Source: Paenibacillus sabinae T27 (GTDB lineage Bacteria > Bacillota > Bacilli > Paenibacillales > Paenibacillaceae). Taken from it: DNA of 64,000 nt. The DNA is taken from contig NZ_CP004078.1 in the NCBI RefSeq assembly GCF_000612505.1, positions 1,662,001 through 1,726,000 on the forward strand. The letters are read 5' to 3'. Positions 34,836-43,955 of the stretch are shown piece by piece. A program made the position numbers and the translations under genes. Within the stretch, counting starts at the first letter, position 1. Every line of letters starts with the position of its first letter. The notes below the pieces were generated by a model. It did not search any database, was not told the DNA's origin, and was given only the letters and a program-made list of their open reading frames with translations.

Positions 34836-35666
34836 TTGAAATCGAAATCCAAACTGTTTTTGATCCTGGCCGCAGCCTGTCTGGCGGGTTGGGCGTTTAT
34901 CACCATTATTCCCTTGTACTGGATGGTTGTCGGTTCGGTACAGGATTCGGCGGCGTCGGCCAGCTTTCGGCCGGAGATGCTTCCGGGGGCGTTATCGATT
35001 GCGCCGTATGAGCGCTTTTTTGCCAAAACGGCCGCCTGGCGCTGGCTGGCGAACTCGCTGTTAATCTCCACTGTTTTGACCATAACGAACGTATTCTTTG
35101 CTTCGCTGGCGGGATACGCGTTCTCCAAACTGAAATTTCCGGGCAGCAAGGCGGTATTCTGGCTTTTGCTCAGCACGATGATGATACCGGCGCAGGTGAC
35201 GCTGATTCCGCTGTATGTCCTGGTGGTTAATGTCTTCAACCTCGGCGACAGCTACACGGCGATCATTCTGCCAACCGCGGTTACCGCAGGCAACATCTTT
35301 TTGATGAAGCAGTACATGTCGTCGCTTCCGACCTCGCTCATTCACGCTGCAAGGATCGACGCCTGCTCGGAGTTCGGGATTTTCTGGAAGGTTATCCTGC
35401 CTCTTGCGAAGCCGGGACTTGCGGTGCTGGCGATCTTTACCTTTGTCGCATCATGGAATGAATTTTTCTGGCCGTTCCTGATTACCAACTCGACCGAGAT
35501 GCGGACGATTCAGGTGGGACTTGCATCCTTCGTATTCGCGGAATCGACCGACTATGGGGCCATTATGGCAGGGGCGACGGTCGGCGCGCTGCCGATGCTG
35601 ATCCTGTTCTTCTCGCTGCAGCGGTATTTCCTGCAGGGCATTACGATCGGGGCCGTGAAAGGCTGA
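34836..35666 (+). CDS. Sugar ABC transporter permease, MalG/UgpE type
   Basis: 276 residues, six membrane spans. The EAA-like loop is LIHAARIDACSEFGIFWKVI followed by PLAKPGLAVLAIF; the end QRYFLQGITIGAVKG is the family C-terminus. The start is TTG 34836, ten bases after AAAGGAG, with no better ATG in the first 80 bases. 21 bases downstream of its partner permease. A short spacer leads to the ATPase gene. Confidence 0.92.
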   Translation: MKSKSKLFLILAAACLAGWAFITIIPLYWMVVGSVQDSAASASFRPEMLPGALSIAPYERFFAKTAAWRWLANSLLISTVLTITNVFFASLAGYAFSKLKFPGSKAVFWLLLSTMMIPAQVTLIPLYVLVVNVFNLGDSYTAIILPTAVTAGNIFLMKQYMSSLPTSLIHAARIDACSEFGIFWKVILPLAKPGLAVLAIFTFVASWNEFFWPFLITNSTEMRTIQVGLASFVFAESTDYGAIMAGATVGALPMLILFFSLQRYFLQGITIGAVKG

Positions 35667-35794
35667 GACGGGCAGCAATGAAAGCAGTCGGCAGACAACC
35701 GTATGCCTGAGAGAGCCAATGAACGCTGGTATGGCGTCTTGGCATTTATACGGCACAGACTATGCTAAATGAGGCTATTTAAGGGGGAAGAACT

Positions 35795-36901
35795 ATGGCA
35801 CGCGTCGAATTTCGCCAGGTGCGCAAGCAGTTTATCGACCGCAACAAGAAGCCGTTCACCGCGGTGGCGGGATCGGATTTTGTAATAGAGGATCAGGAGT
35901 TTGTCGTCTTCGTCGGTCCCTCGGGCTGCGGAAAGACGACTTCGCTGCGAATGATCGCGGGTCTGGAGAAGCAGACGAGCGGCGATATTATCATTGGCGA
36001 CCGCATCGTCAACGATCTGCATCCGAAGGACCGCGACATCGCGATGGTGTTTCAGGATTATGCGCTGTATCCGCACATGACGATCCGTGAGAATCTGTCC
36101 TTCGGGCTGCGCAATCTCAAGAAGCCGAAAGCGTATATTGATCAAAAAGTGAGCGAAGCGTCCGCCATACTCGGGCTGGATCATATGCTGGAGCGCAAGC
36201 CGCGTGAGCTGTCCGGCGGGCAGCGCCAGCGGGTGGCCGTCGGCCGCGCCATCGTGCGCGATCCGCAGGTGTTTCTGTTCGACGAGCCGCTGTCCAATCT
36301 GGACGCTAAGCTCCGGGTACAGATGCGGGTGGAGCTTAGCGAGCTGCATAAGCGGCTGGGGGCGACCATCGTTTACGTTACCCATGACCAGGTGGAAGCC
36401 ATGACGCTGGGCGAGCGCATCGTCGTCATGAATCAGGGGGTCATTCAGCAGATCGCTTCACCGGCGGATCTGTACGCGAATCCGAAGAATATGTTCGTCG
36501 CCGGCTTTATCGGCTCTCCGGCCATGAATTTTATCGACGCTCACGTCGAGCGGGATCACCTTATCGTGGACGGCGGATCGTTTAGGCTGCCGGAGGACGT
36601 TGCTGCGCGCTTGTCTCCTTATTCGGGCAAGGACATTGTGCTTGGCATCCGCCCCGAGGATATTTACGGGGAAGACTTTGCACCCGGCGTTTCCACGGAG
36701 CATCGGCTTCAGGCCCGTATTCAGGTCGTCGAGCATCTGGGCTCGGAGAACCTTATGTATTTTCACGTCGGCAACCGGTTGGTGACCGCGAAGGTGCATC
36801 CCGAGACCAAGGGGTATAACGGGCTGAGCAAAGAATTTATCCTTGATTTGAGAAAAGGCCATTATTTTGATCCGGGGACGCAGGAACGTATAACCGGATA
36901 A
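35795..36901 (+). CDS. Sugar ABC transporter ATPase, MsmX/UgpC type
   Basis: 368 residues: Walker A GPSGCGKTTSLRMIAG (about 44-59), signature ELSGGQRQRVAVGRAIV, Walker B VFLFDEPLSNLDAKLR, switch His in VYVTHDQVEAM, and a C-terminal TOBE/MalK regulatory domain containing VLGIRPEDIY. Multi-sugar importers of Firmicutes often share one such ATPase. This is the only sugar-importer ATPase in the window, so it could also serve the second importer at 49981-53126 (inference). ATG 35795 has AAGGGGG upstream. Confidence 0.93.
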   Translation: MARVEFRQVRKQFIDRNKKPFTAVAGSDFVIEDQEFVVFVGPSGCGKTTSLRMIAGLEKQTSGDIIIGDRIVNDLHPKDRDIAMVFQDYALYPHMTIRENLSFGLRNLKKPKAYIDQKVSEASAILGLDHMLERKPRELSGGQRQRVAVGRAIVRDPQVFLFDEPLSNLDAKLRVQMRVELSELHKRLGATIVYVTHDQVEAMTLGERIVVMNQGVIQQIASPADLYANPKNMFVAGFIGSPAMNFIDAHVERDHLIVDGGSFRLPEDVAARLSPYSGKDIVLGIRPEDIYGEDFAPGVSTEHRLQARIQVVEHLGSENLMYFHVGNRLVTAKVHPETKGYNGLSKEFILDLRKGHYFDPGTQERITG

Positions 36902-36948
36902 TTGAGGGCAGGCGTCAATTCTGTCTTATTGAAAGGGAGGCGCACGCA

Positions 36949-37653
36949 ATGAAAAAACTGAACGAGGTGCTGATCGGCACCGGATCGGAGATTTACAGAG
37001 AGATCATCCCGCTTACGCTGCTGGGTCTGACCGGATCGGCCGTACTGGTGCCGGCGATTCTGTTTCTTCCGGCAACGCTGACGCTTCTGCTTCTGCCTCT
37101 CATCTACATGCCGCTCTTATTCGGTTCGTTCTACGCCTATCACCGCAAAACGGAAGGGCAGAAGCTTTCCGTTCGCCAGATGCTGGCCGGTGCCGCCAAA
37201 GGCTTCGCGCCCGCTTTTACGCTTGGCCTGCTGATGGCCCTGCTGGGCGTGATTTTGTGGTCGACCTGGTGGTATTACGGCGGGCGGGGCAGCCTGGCGG
37301 GCCGGGCGGTTGCCATTTTTCAGACCTATTTCGTGGCGATGGCGCTCATTTCCCAGTTCTATACGCTGCAATTGGTAATTCAACGGGAGATGGGCATCGT
37401 TAGAGCGATGGGCGAGAGCGTGAAGCTGTTCTTCCGGCATCCCGCTTATACGATCGGAGCGTTCTTTCAGGCGGTATGCGTCGGTGTGATGCTGGCCGTG
37501 ACCGTTATTGGCTTCTTCGCTCTGTTCGGCGGCATGCTGGCGGTCTATTCCCATAAAGCCGTCCACAATGTCCTTAACCCGGACGAAGCGGAGGAAGCGG
37601 AGGAAGGGCAAGAGGCAGGAGGCGCCGTTTATGCGGGAAGGGAGCGGTTATGA
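36949..37653 (+). CDS. Polytopic membrane protein, possibly DUF624/YesL-like
   Basis: 234 residues with five or six predicted spans: PLTLLGLTGSAVLVPAILFL, LLLLPLIYMPLLFGSFYAY, FTLGLLMALLGVILWSTWW, AIFQTYFVAMALISQFY and VCVGVMLAVTVIGFFALFGG. The acidic tail DEAEEAEEGQEAGG is cytosolic. The layout and the position beside a sugar importer resemble DUF624 (YesL) proteins, whose role is unknown. AAAGGGAGG precedes ATG 36949. The stop overlaps the namZ start by four bases, so it belongs to the salvage operon. Confidence 0.7.
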   Translation: MKKLNEVLIGTGSEIYREIIPLTLLGLTGSAVLVPAILFLPATLTLLLLPLIYMPLLFGSFYAYHRKTEGQKLSVRQMLAGAAKGFAPAFTLGLLMALLGVILWSTWWYYGGRGSLAGRAVAIFQTYFVAMALISQFYTLQLVIQREMGIVRAMGESVKLFFRHPAYTIGAFFQAVCVGVMLAVTVIGFFALFGGMLAVYSHKAVHNVLNPDEAEEAEEGQEAGGAVYAGRERL

Positions 37654-38855
37654 ATAGAGCCGCCGGAGGTCGAAAGGATGAGCCGCGCCCCTGCGTTCGC
37701 TCCGGTGCCGACCGGCTTGCCGCCGGTCTTGGCCATCCGCTGCTGGACGGGCGGCGCCTGGGCCTTGTCACCAATCCGACCGGGATCACGGCGGATTTCC
37801 GCTCTACCGCGAGCGTCTGCGCGGAGCTGCCGTCTTCCCGGCTGACGGCGCTGTTCGCCTGCGAGCATGGCATACGCGGCCAGCATCAGGCGGGCGTCAG
37901 GTTTGAGGATGAACGGGACGAATGGTTCGGCGTTCCGGTGTACAGTTTGTACGGCAGGCATACCCGGCCGCAGAGCTACATGCTGGACGAGGTCGATACG
38001 GTGGTGTTCGACGTTCAGGATTTGGGCATACGGTTCTACACCTACCTGTCCACCCTGTTGTATGTCATGGAGGCCTGCGCGGAGAACGGCAAAAGCCTGC
38101 TGGTGCTGGACCGGCCCAATCCGCTAGGCGGGTTCGTCTGCGAAGGCGGACTGCTGAAGCCGGGTTACGAATCGATGGTCGGCGCGTGGACGATGCCGAT
38201 TCGCACGGGCATGACGATCGGCGAACTGGCTCTTATGGCCAATGATAAGAAAGGGCTTGGATGCGATCTTGGCGTCATTCCGATGGAACGCTGGGAGCGC
38301 AGCATGGAATATGGCGATACCGGACTGCCGTGGATGCTTCCGTCGCCGAATATGCCGGATGTCGATACCGTCAGAGTGTACGGGGGGACGTGCTTTTTCG
38401 AAGGGACGAATTTGTCCGAAGGGCGGGGAACGACGCGGCCGTTTGAGTGGATCGGGGCGCCTTGGATGGACGGCGAAGCCTTCGCCGAAGCGGTGAACCG
38501 CCATGAACTGCCGGGTGTTTATGCCCATCCGGTATATATGACGCCCTCTTTTTCCAAGCATCAAGGGAAGCTGTGCGGCGGCGTGCGCCTGTTCGTTACG
38601 GACCCGGACCGCTTTCAATCCGCCCTGACGGGACTGGTTCTGCTGCATGAAGCGCAATCGCTGTATCCGGAGCATTTTGAATGGCTGGCGCCGCCGAAGG
38701 CGGGCTCGCGGCATTTTATCGATTTATTGACCGGCGGGGACGAGGTCCGAAGCTATGTTGGGCAGAAAGCAGGCCTCAAACGGATTGCTGCGGACTGGCT
38801 TCAAGACAGTGAAGAGTGGAAGGAGTTGCGCCGGCCTTATCTTTTGTATTCGTAA
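37650..38855 (+). CDS. namZ: Exo-beta-N-acetylmuramidase, DUF1343 family
   Basis: 401 residues of the DUF1343 family, whose B. subtilis member (YbbC/NamZ) releases MurNAc from the non-reducing end of peptidoglycan fragments. Motifs: LGLVTNPTGITADFRST, LFACEHGIRGQHQAGV, VYSLYGRHTRPQSYML, VVFDVQDLGIRFYTY, and the late FFEGTNLSEGRGTTRPFEW. No signal peptide is present; the N-terminus is MNRAAGGRKDEPRP, so this enzyme should act in the cytosol on imported fragments, unlike the secreted Bacillus protein. Start ATG 37650 overlaps the preceding stop (ATGA). Confidence 0.92.
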   Translation: MNRAAGGRKDEPRPCVRSGADRLAAGLGHPLLDGRRLGLVTNPTGITADFRSTASVCAELPSSRLTALFACEHGIRGQHQAGVRFEDERDEWFGVPVYSLYGRHTRPQSYMLDEVDTVVFDVQDLGIRFYTYLSTLLYVMEACAENGKSLLVLDRPNPLGGFVCEGGLLKPGYESMVGAWTMPIRTGMTIGELALMANDKKGLGCDLGVIPMERWERSMEYGDTGLPWMLPSPNMPDVDTVRVYGGTCFFEGTNLSEGRGTTRPFEWIGAPWMDGEAFAEAVNRHELPGVYAHPVYMTPSFSKHQGKLCGGVRLFVTDPDRFQSALTGLVLLHEAQSLYPEHFEWLAPPKAGSRHFIDLLTGGDEVRSYVGQKAGLKRIAADWLQDSEEWKELRRPYLLYS

Positions 38856-38902
38856 AAAGGCGGTCTAACGCAAGTTTCAGCTACGAAAGGAGAAGTGACA
38901 GC

Positions 38903-40798
38903 ATGGAGCGGCAGATTGAGGAAGTGCTCATAACGGCGAATAACCCGGTGGATAGGGACATCGCCTCGGATGCGAACGGTAACGGAGTCTCGGGTAAACC
39001 GCTGCCTGGCGGAACGGGCGTACCGGACGGCAAAACAGCAGGCATAGTGGAAGACAGGCTGGCCGGAATGAGCCTGAGGGACAAAATCGGCCAGATGGTC
39101 ATCTGCGGCTTCCACGGGACCTCCATGGACGGAGATCTCCGGCGGCTGATCGCCGATTATAAAATCGGGGGCGTCATTTATTTCGCCCGCAATGTGGAAT
39201 CGCCGGCCCAGGTTATCCGGCTTACCGCGGAGCTGCAGGACACCGCCGCGAAGAGCGGCACGCCGCCGCTCTGGATTTCCATCGACCAGGAAGGCGGAAT
39301 GGTCGCGCGGATTACCGAAGGCGTCGCCCTGATGCCGGGCGGAATGGCCATTGCCGCCGCCGGGTCGGAGGAGGACGCCTATTTGGCGGCTTTTGCCAGC
39401 GGCCGGGAGCTTGCCGCGATGGGGATTAACCTGAACTATGCGCCGGTGCTGGACGTGAACAACAACCCGGACAATCCGGTAATCGGCGTGCGGTCCTTTG
39501 GCGAATCGCCGGAGAAGGTCGCGCGGTTCGGCGAACGGACCCTCCGGGGCTTTCAGGACGCCGGTGTCGCGGCGACCGCCAAGCATTTTCCCGGGCACGG
39601 CGACACCGATGTGGATTCCCATCTCGACCTGCCCACCGTGCCGCATGACCGCAAGCGCATGGAAGAGGTTGAGCTGAAGCCGTTCAGGGAAGCGGTGCGG
39701 GCGGGCGTGGACGCCATAATGTCCGCGCATATTTATTTTCCGGCGCTCGAGAGCGGGAAGCTGCCCGTGACGCTCTCGAAGGCGGCGCTTACCGGGCTGC
39801 TGCGCGAGGAGCTGGGGTTCGAAGGCATCATTACGACCGACTGTATGGAAATGAACGCCATTGCCGAGCACTTCGGCACGGTTGAGGCTTCTGTCATGGC
39901 GGTCGAGGCCGGTGCGGACCTTGTTCTGGTCAGCCATCGCCTCGACCGGCAGCTCGGCGCCATAGGTGCGATCGAGCAGGCGGTGGTAGATGGGAGATTA
40001 AGCGAGGAGCGCATCGACCAATCCGTCCGCCGTCTGCTGGCTATGAAGCTGCGGCGCGGCGTACTGGGCGTTGGGCAGCTGCCCGAGAGTCTCCCGGGCG
40101 GAATAGCGCCGGAGGACGAACAAGTCAGCGCCGCCGCCTTGCCGCCGGTTAAGAATGAGGCCGGCGCAGGCCTTCCCGGCATGGCAGATCCGGCGGCAGG
40201 CGGCCCCGGCGCGCCGGATCTGTCTCTCCTCGGCAATGCGGAGCACCGGGAGATTGCGCGACGGATCAGCGAAAGGAGCGTGACGCTCGTACGGCACGAT
40301 CTTTCAATGCTTCCACTCGGCGGGGAACGGACGCTCGTTGTCACCATCGCTCCGGGGGCGGTGACCCAGGCCGATGAATCGGTGGCGGCAGGGCCTGGGC
40401 TGGGCTCCGCGCTGCAGCGGCACGGCCTGGATTGCCGCGAGATTGTCGTTCCGCCGGCTGAAATCACCGGACGGCTCGATTCACTGGTCCGTGAAGCGGA
40501 GCAGGGGGGATACGGGCATCTCGTTGTCGGCACGTACAACGCGCAGTTCGACGCCGCTCAAATCTCGCTGGTGAAATCCCTGCTCGAACTCGGGAAACCG
40601 CTGGCGGTGACAGCCCTGCGCAATCCCTATGATCTGTTGGCCTTTCCCGAAGTGCAGGTCTACGCGGCAGCTTACGAATCCCGTCCGCTTGCGATGGACA
40701 GCCTGGCGAAGGCGCTGCTGGGCCTCATTCCGTTCCGGGGCCGCCTGCCCGTATCGCTAGGCGGGCTGCATCCGGCCGGCTGGGGGATCGAGCTATGA
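38903..40798 (+). CDS. nagZ: Beta-N-acetylglucosaminidase, GH3 family (NagZ)
   Basis: 631 residues. The GH3 TIM barrel (about 50-400) has SIDQEGGMVARI, the NagZ-specific general acid/base loop AKHFPGHGDTDVDSH and the nucleophile Asp in IITTDCMEMNAI. A second alpha/beta domain follows (about 440-631) after a Gly/Ala/Pro-rich linker. It removes GlcNAc from GlcNAc-MurNAc or muropeptides. No signal peptide, consistent with cytosolic use; the Bacillus enzyme is secreted. The start ATG 38903 follows AAAGGAG; the open frame continues upstream into namZ without support. Its stop overlaps anmK by four bases. Confidence 0.93.
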   Translation: MERQIEEVLITANNPVDRDIASDANGNGVSGKPLPGGTGVPDGKTAGIVEDRLAGMSLRDKIGQMVICGFHGTSMDGDLRRLIADYKIGGVIYFARNVESPAQVIRLTAELQDTAAKSGTPPLWISIDQEGGMVARITEGVALMPGGMAIAAAGSEEDAYLAAFASGRELAAMGINLNYAPVLDVNNNPDNPVIGVRSFGESPEKVARFGERTLRGFQDAGVAATAKHFPGHGDTDVDSHLDLPTVPHDRKRMEEVELKPFREAVRAGVDAIMSAHIYFPALESGKLPVTLSKAALTGLLREELGFEGIITTDCMEMNAIAEHFGTVEASVMAVEAGADLVLVSHRLDRQLGAIGAIEQAVVDGRLSEERIDQSVRRLLAMKLRRGVLGVGQLPESLPGGIAPEDEQVSAAALPPVKNEAGAGLPGMADPAAGGPGAPDLSLLGNAEHREIARRISERSVTLVRHDLSMLPLGGERTLVVTIAPGAVTQADESVAAGPGLGSALQRHGLDCREIVVPPAEITGRLDSLVREAEQGGYGHLVVGTYNAQFDAAQISLVKSLLELGKPLAVTALRNPYDLLAFPEVQVYAAAYESRPLAMDSLAKALLGLIPFRGRLPVSLGGLHPAGWGIEL

Positions 40799-41982
40799 TC
40801 GGGCCGCTGTGGAACAAGCGGAGCGCGACGGTCCTCGGCCTGATGTCCGGCACCTCGCTGGACGGCATCGACGCGGCCATTGTATCCATCGAAGGCGCCG
40901 GACTTGAAGCGAAAGTGAAGCTGCTGCATTACTACAGCGTCCCATATGACGAAGCGCTGCGCGAGCGGCTGAAGGAGCTTTGCACCACCGAGCGCTCCTC
41001 GGTGGACCTTGTATGCGGCATGAACGTCTACCTTGCCGAGAAATTCGCCGAGGCTTCGCTGGAGGCCGTACGCCTCGCCGGAATGAGCATGGAAGACATC
41101 GATCTGATCAGCTCGCACGGCCAGACGGTCTGGCATATCCCTGAAGGAGACGCCACTGATCCTTACAAGGTCCGCTCCACGCTGCAATTGGGCGACTTGT
41201 CCGTGCTCGCCAAGCGGACCGGCCGGCCGGTCGTCGGCGATTTCCGCCCGGCCGATATGGCGGTCGGTGGCCAGGGGGCGCCGCTCGCCCCGTACGGAGA
41301 CCTGATCCTGTTCCGCCATCCGTCCAAGGGGCGGCTGCTGCAAAATATCGGCGGCATCGGCAACTGCACCGCCCTGCCGCCCTCAGCCGGACCGGAAGAT
41401 GTATTCGCCTTCGACACAGGTCCCGGCAACATGGTGATTGACCAGGCTGTATATCTGCTGTCGGATGGCCAATTGTCTTACGACGATGGTGGTTCCTGGG
41501 CCGCGAAGGGCAGCCCCGACGAAGCGCTCGTTGCCGAGCTGCTGGAGCATCCGTATTTCGCTGCAGCGCCGCCGAAATCGACGGGCCGGGAGCTGTTCGG
41601 CAAGGCGTATGCCGCCGAATTCGTCTCCCGGGCTGCGGCGCGGGGGCTTGCCGGAAGCGACATCGTCGCTACGGCGACTGCTTTCACGGCGCGCACGATC
41701 GCCGAGGGCTGCAAGCGCTTCGTCTTCCCCCGCTGCGCTATCGACGAGGTAATCGTCAGCGGCGGTGGCGCGCACAACCGCACGCTGCTGAAGATGCTTC
41801 AGCAGCAGCTGCCGAACCAGGCCGTTCGGACCTCGGGCGAGCTGGGCGTCAGCGACGATGCGAAGGAAGCGGTTATTTTCGCGCTGCTGGGCAATGATTT
41901 CATGCATGGCATCAGCAATCATCTGCCTTCCGCCACGGGCGCGGGCCGCTCAACGGTTCTGGGAAAGCTGGCTCTGCCTTGA
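40795..41982 (+). CDS. anmK: Anhydro-N-acetylmuramic acid kinase
   Basis: 395 residues. AnmK opens the 1,6-anhydro ring of anhydro-MurNAc and phosphorylates it, giving MurNAc-6-phosphate for MurQ. Signatures: VLGLMSGTSLDGIDAAIVS at the N-terminus, LISSHGQTVWHIP, VVGDFRPADMAVGGQGAPL, LQNIGGIGNCT and FDTGPGNMVIDQ, with the late VSGGGAHN. Start ATG 40795 overlaps nagZ (ATGA). Last gene of the salvage operon; a terminator follows at 42004-42070. Its presence implies a source of anhydro-sugars, from lytic transglycosylases or Gram-negative debris. Confidence 0.96.
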   Translation: MIGPLWNKRSATVLGLMSGTSLDGIDAAIVSIEGAGLEAKVKLLHYYSVPYDEALRERLKELCTTERSSVDLVCGMNVYLAEKFAEASLEAVRLAGMSMEDIDLISSHGQTVWHIPEGDATDPYKVRSTLQLGDLSVLAKRTGRPVVGDFRPADMAVGGQGAPLAPYGDLILFRHPSKGRLLQNIGGIGNCTALPPSAGPEDVFAFDTGPGNMVIDQAVYLLSDGQLSYDDGGSWAAKGSPDEALVAELLEHPYFAAAPPKSTGRELFGKAYAAEFVSRAAARGLAGSDIVATATAFTARTIAEGCKRFVFPRCAIDEVIVSGGGAHNRTLLKMLQQQLPNQAVRTSGELGVSDDAKEAVIFALLGNDFMHGISNHLPSATGAGRSTVLGKLALP

Positions 41983-42003
41983 GGAGACGGATAACACATA
42001 TAA

Positions 42004-42070
42004 AATAAAACCGTTCTTCGGTATGAAGGGCATAACGCCTTCGTAACCGTAGAGCGGTTTTGCTTTTTTA
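42004..42070 (+). terminator. Terminator of the salvage operon
   Basis: Outer AAAACCG/CGGTTTT stem enclosing a CGGTATGAAGG ... CCTTCGTAACCG stem, then a T-rich tract. Confidence 0.7.
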
Positions 42071-42129
42071 ACTGGCCGATCTCGCTGCGATATTATAAAG
42101 TAAGTACAATAGACAAGGAAGGTGAAAAT

Positions 42130-43392
42130 ATGGGCTGCGGTAGCATAACAATGGAACAAAGGCATGTGGGCGTGATGTGGAAGACGGTTTCGGAGGACTG
42201 CAACCTGGCCTGCGATTACTGCTATTACAGCACATGCGGCGGCAAGCCGGGACCGAAGATCAACCGGATTGATTCCGTTATTTTGGAAAAATTCATTAAA
42301 GAATATATGGCCCGGTCGCGGGGAGCGGCTTCTTTTGCCTGGCAGGGAGGGGAGCCACTTCTGGCGGGTATGGAGTTCTTCGAAGAGGTCGTGTCGCTTC
42401 AGGCTCGCTTCGCACTGAAGGGGACGAGCATCGGTAATTCCATTCAGACAAACGGAACGCTGATTAACGACCGCTGGGCAGCTTTTTTTAAAAAATACAA
42501 TTTTCTGGTCGGCGTCAGCCTGGACGGTCCTGAAGCGGTTCATGATGCGCGGCGGGTGGACTCGCGCGGTCAGGGCAGCTTTCACCGGGTAATGAAGGGG
42601 ATTGAGCATTTACGGCGGCATCACGTGGATTTCAACATCTTGTCCGTGATTCACAAAGGCAATGTGGGACAAGCGGCGGAGATCATGGCTTTCTTTGAAC
42701 AGGAAGGCTTCAGCTACGTGCAGTTCATTCCTTGCATGGATTTCCGGTCCCAGGAGCCGGACAAGCCCGGTGTCTACGATATTACGCCAGCGGAATACGG
42801 CCGTTTTCTGCGGGAAGCCTTCGATTACTGGTATAACGGAGGGAATCCGCGGGTTTCCGTGCGGTTTTTTGACAATATGCTGGCCGGTTATACCGGACGT
42901 GAGGCGGAGCTGTGCATTCACCGGGCCGCGTGCCCGACCACGATCATCCTGGAGCAAAATGGGGATGCTTATCCATGCGATTTCTTCATTTCTCCGGAAT
43001 GGAAAATCGGCAATGTGGCGACCCATTCGATCGAAGAGCTTCTGGCGCATCCACTGTATGCCCGTTTTCTCGGGATGAAGCCTTCGCTTCCCGAAGGCTG
43101 CCGAACCTGCGAATGGAAGCAGCTCTGTCATGGCGGCTGCCCTCGCAACCGGGAATGGGGAGCTGAGCTTGAGGCCAAGGGCAGAGATTATTTCTGCGCC
43201 AGCTACAAGGAGATTTATTCGTACGCCGACGAGCGGATGAAGTTGCTTGGGGACAGTGTCCGAAGCAACCTGTTTCACCAGAACGTGAAGGTTTACTTCA
43301 AAGGAAAGCTCCCGGGCCGCAACAATCCTTGCGCCTGCGGCAGCGGCAAGAAATACAAGCAGTGCTGCTTGGGCGTGGTGACGCCAATTTAA
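42130..43392 (+). CDS. Radical SAM/SPASM protein (anaerobic sulfatase-maturase type) with SEC-C tail
   Basis: 420 residues. The radical SAM cluster motif is CNLACDYC (about residues 24-31), followed by FAWQGGEPLL and SIQTNGTL, as in anSME enzymes that oxidise a Cys or Ser to formylglycine. The SPASM region has CIHRAACPT, GDAYPCDFFI, CRTCEWKQLCHGGCPRNR and a late FCASYKEI cluster ligand. Residues about 396-416 form an added SEC-C zinc motif, NNPCACGSGKKYKQCC. No sulfatase is encoded in the window, so the substrate may be elsewhere or may be another peptide. ATG 42130 follows AAGGTGA. Monocistronic with its own terminator. Confidence 0.88.
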   Translation: MGCGSITMEQRHVGVMWKTVSEDCNLACDYCYYSTCGGKPGPKINRIDSVILEKFIKEYMARSRGAASFAWQGGEPLLAGMEFFEEVVSLQARFALKGTSIGNSIQTNGTLINDRWAAFFKKYNFLVGVSLDGPEAVHDARRVDSRGQGSFHRVMKGIEHLRRHHVDFNILSVIHKGNVGQAAEIMAFFEQEGFSYVQFIPCMDFRSQEPDKPGVYDITPAEYGRFLREAFDYWYNGGNPRVSVRFFDNMLAGYTGREAELCIHRAACPTTIILEQNGDAYPCDFFISPEWKIGNVATHSIEELLAHPLYARFLGMKPSLPEGCRTCEWKQLCHGGCPRNREWGAELEAKGRDYFCASYKEIYSYADERMKLLGDSVRSNLFHQNVKVYFKGKLPGRNNPCACGSGKKYKQCCLGVVTPI

Positions 43393-43447
43393 TTCGAACG
43401 CTGAGTTATTATTAATGACTTCTATCCTTAATAGTGAACTCATTAAA

Positions 43448-43484
43448 ACAAAAAATCGCGGCCCTTAAGGCCTCGATTTTTTGT
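43448..43484 (+). terminator. Terminator after the radical SAM gene
   Basis: ACAAAAAATCG-CGGCC-TTAA-GGCC-TCGATTTTTTGT stem, T-rich tail. Confidence 0.85.
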
Positions 43485-43810
43485 TGTTTTATAGAGTTTT
43501 CCTATTAAAAGATGGCTTCATCTGGTCTACACAATTGGACCCTACTGCTTGCTTTATGTGGTATTTCTGGTTGGTGAGTTGGGTAGATGGTTTGGTGGCC
43601 GGAGGGTTGCTGGGTCGGTGAATTAGTAGGTTAGTGTGTGGGGCGGTGGGTAGGTGGATTACGGACCGGTGCGTTTGGTGAGTGTGGTTAAGGACATTCC
43701 TGCGTGTATACATCTTTTTTCGTCCAACTCCTCCCACCCAGACTCAATTCCTGCTAAGGTGCAGGCACTTCCCCTCCTATCCCCTTCCAATCGGCCCACA
43801 AGCACAAGTA

Positions 43811-43955
43811 GCTGCACAATTGCATCTTTTCCTTCTTCCTGTACGAAATTCACTTGATAAACCTGCAGATTTGCAGGAAAACCCCTGCCACCGAAAAAAC
43901 GGGCATAGATTGAACAGAAAATTCACCTAATAAGCCTTCAAATTTTCAGGGAATC
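43811..43955 (+). repeat. Imperfect interspersed repeats with CTGCA-ATTTGCAG core
   Basis: AAATTCACTTGATAAACCTG (43846) and AAATTCACCTAATAAGCCTT (43918) align over about 36 bases, continuing as CAGATTTGCAGGAAAA and CAAATTTTCAGGGAAT. A third partial copy is GCTGCACAATTGCATCTTTT at 43811. Confidence 0.7.

Noticed and set aside
38837..39937. 366-codon open frame on the minus strand
   Set aside because: Antisense to nagZ, whose GH3 motifs are unambiguous; no family match recognised.
43489..43737. 82-codon open frame in the gene-free region
   Set aside because: Thr/His/Asn-rich product from the complement of a G/T-rich tract, no ribosome binding site, no recognisable domain.
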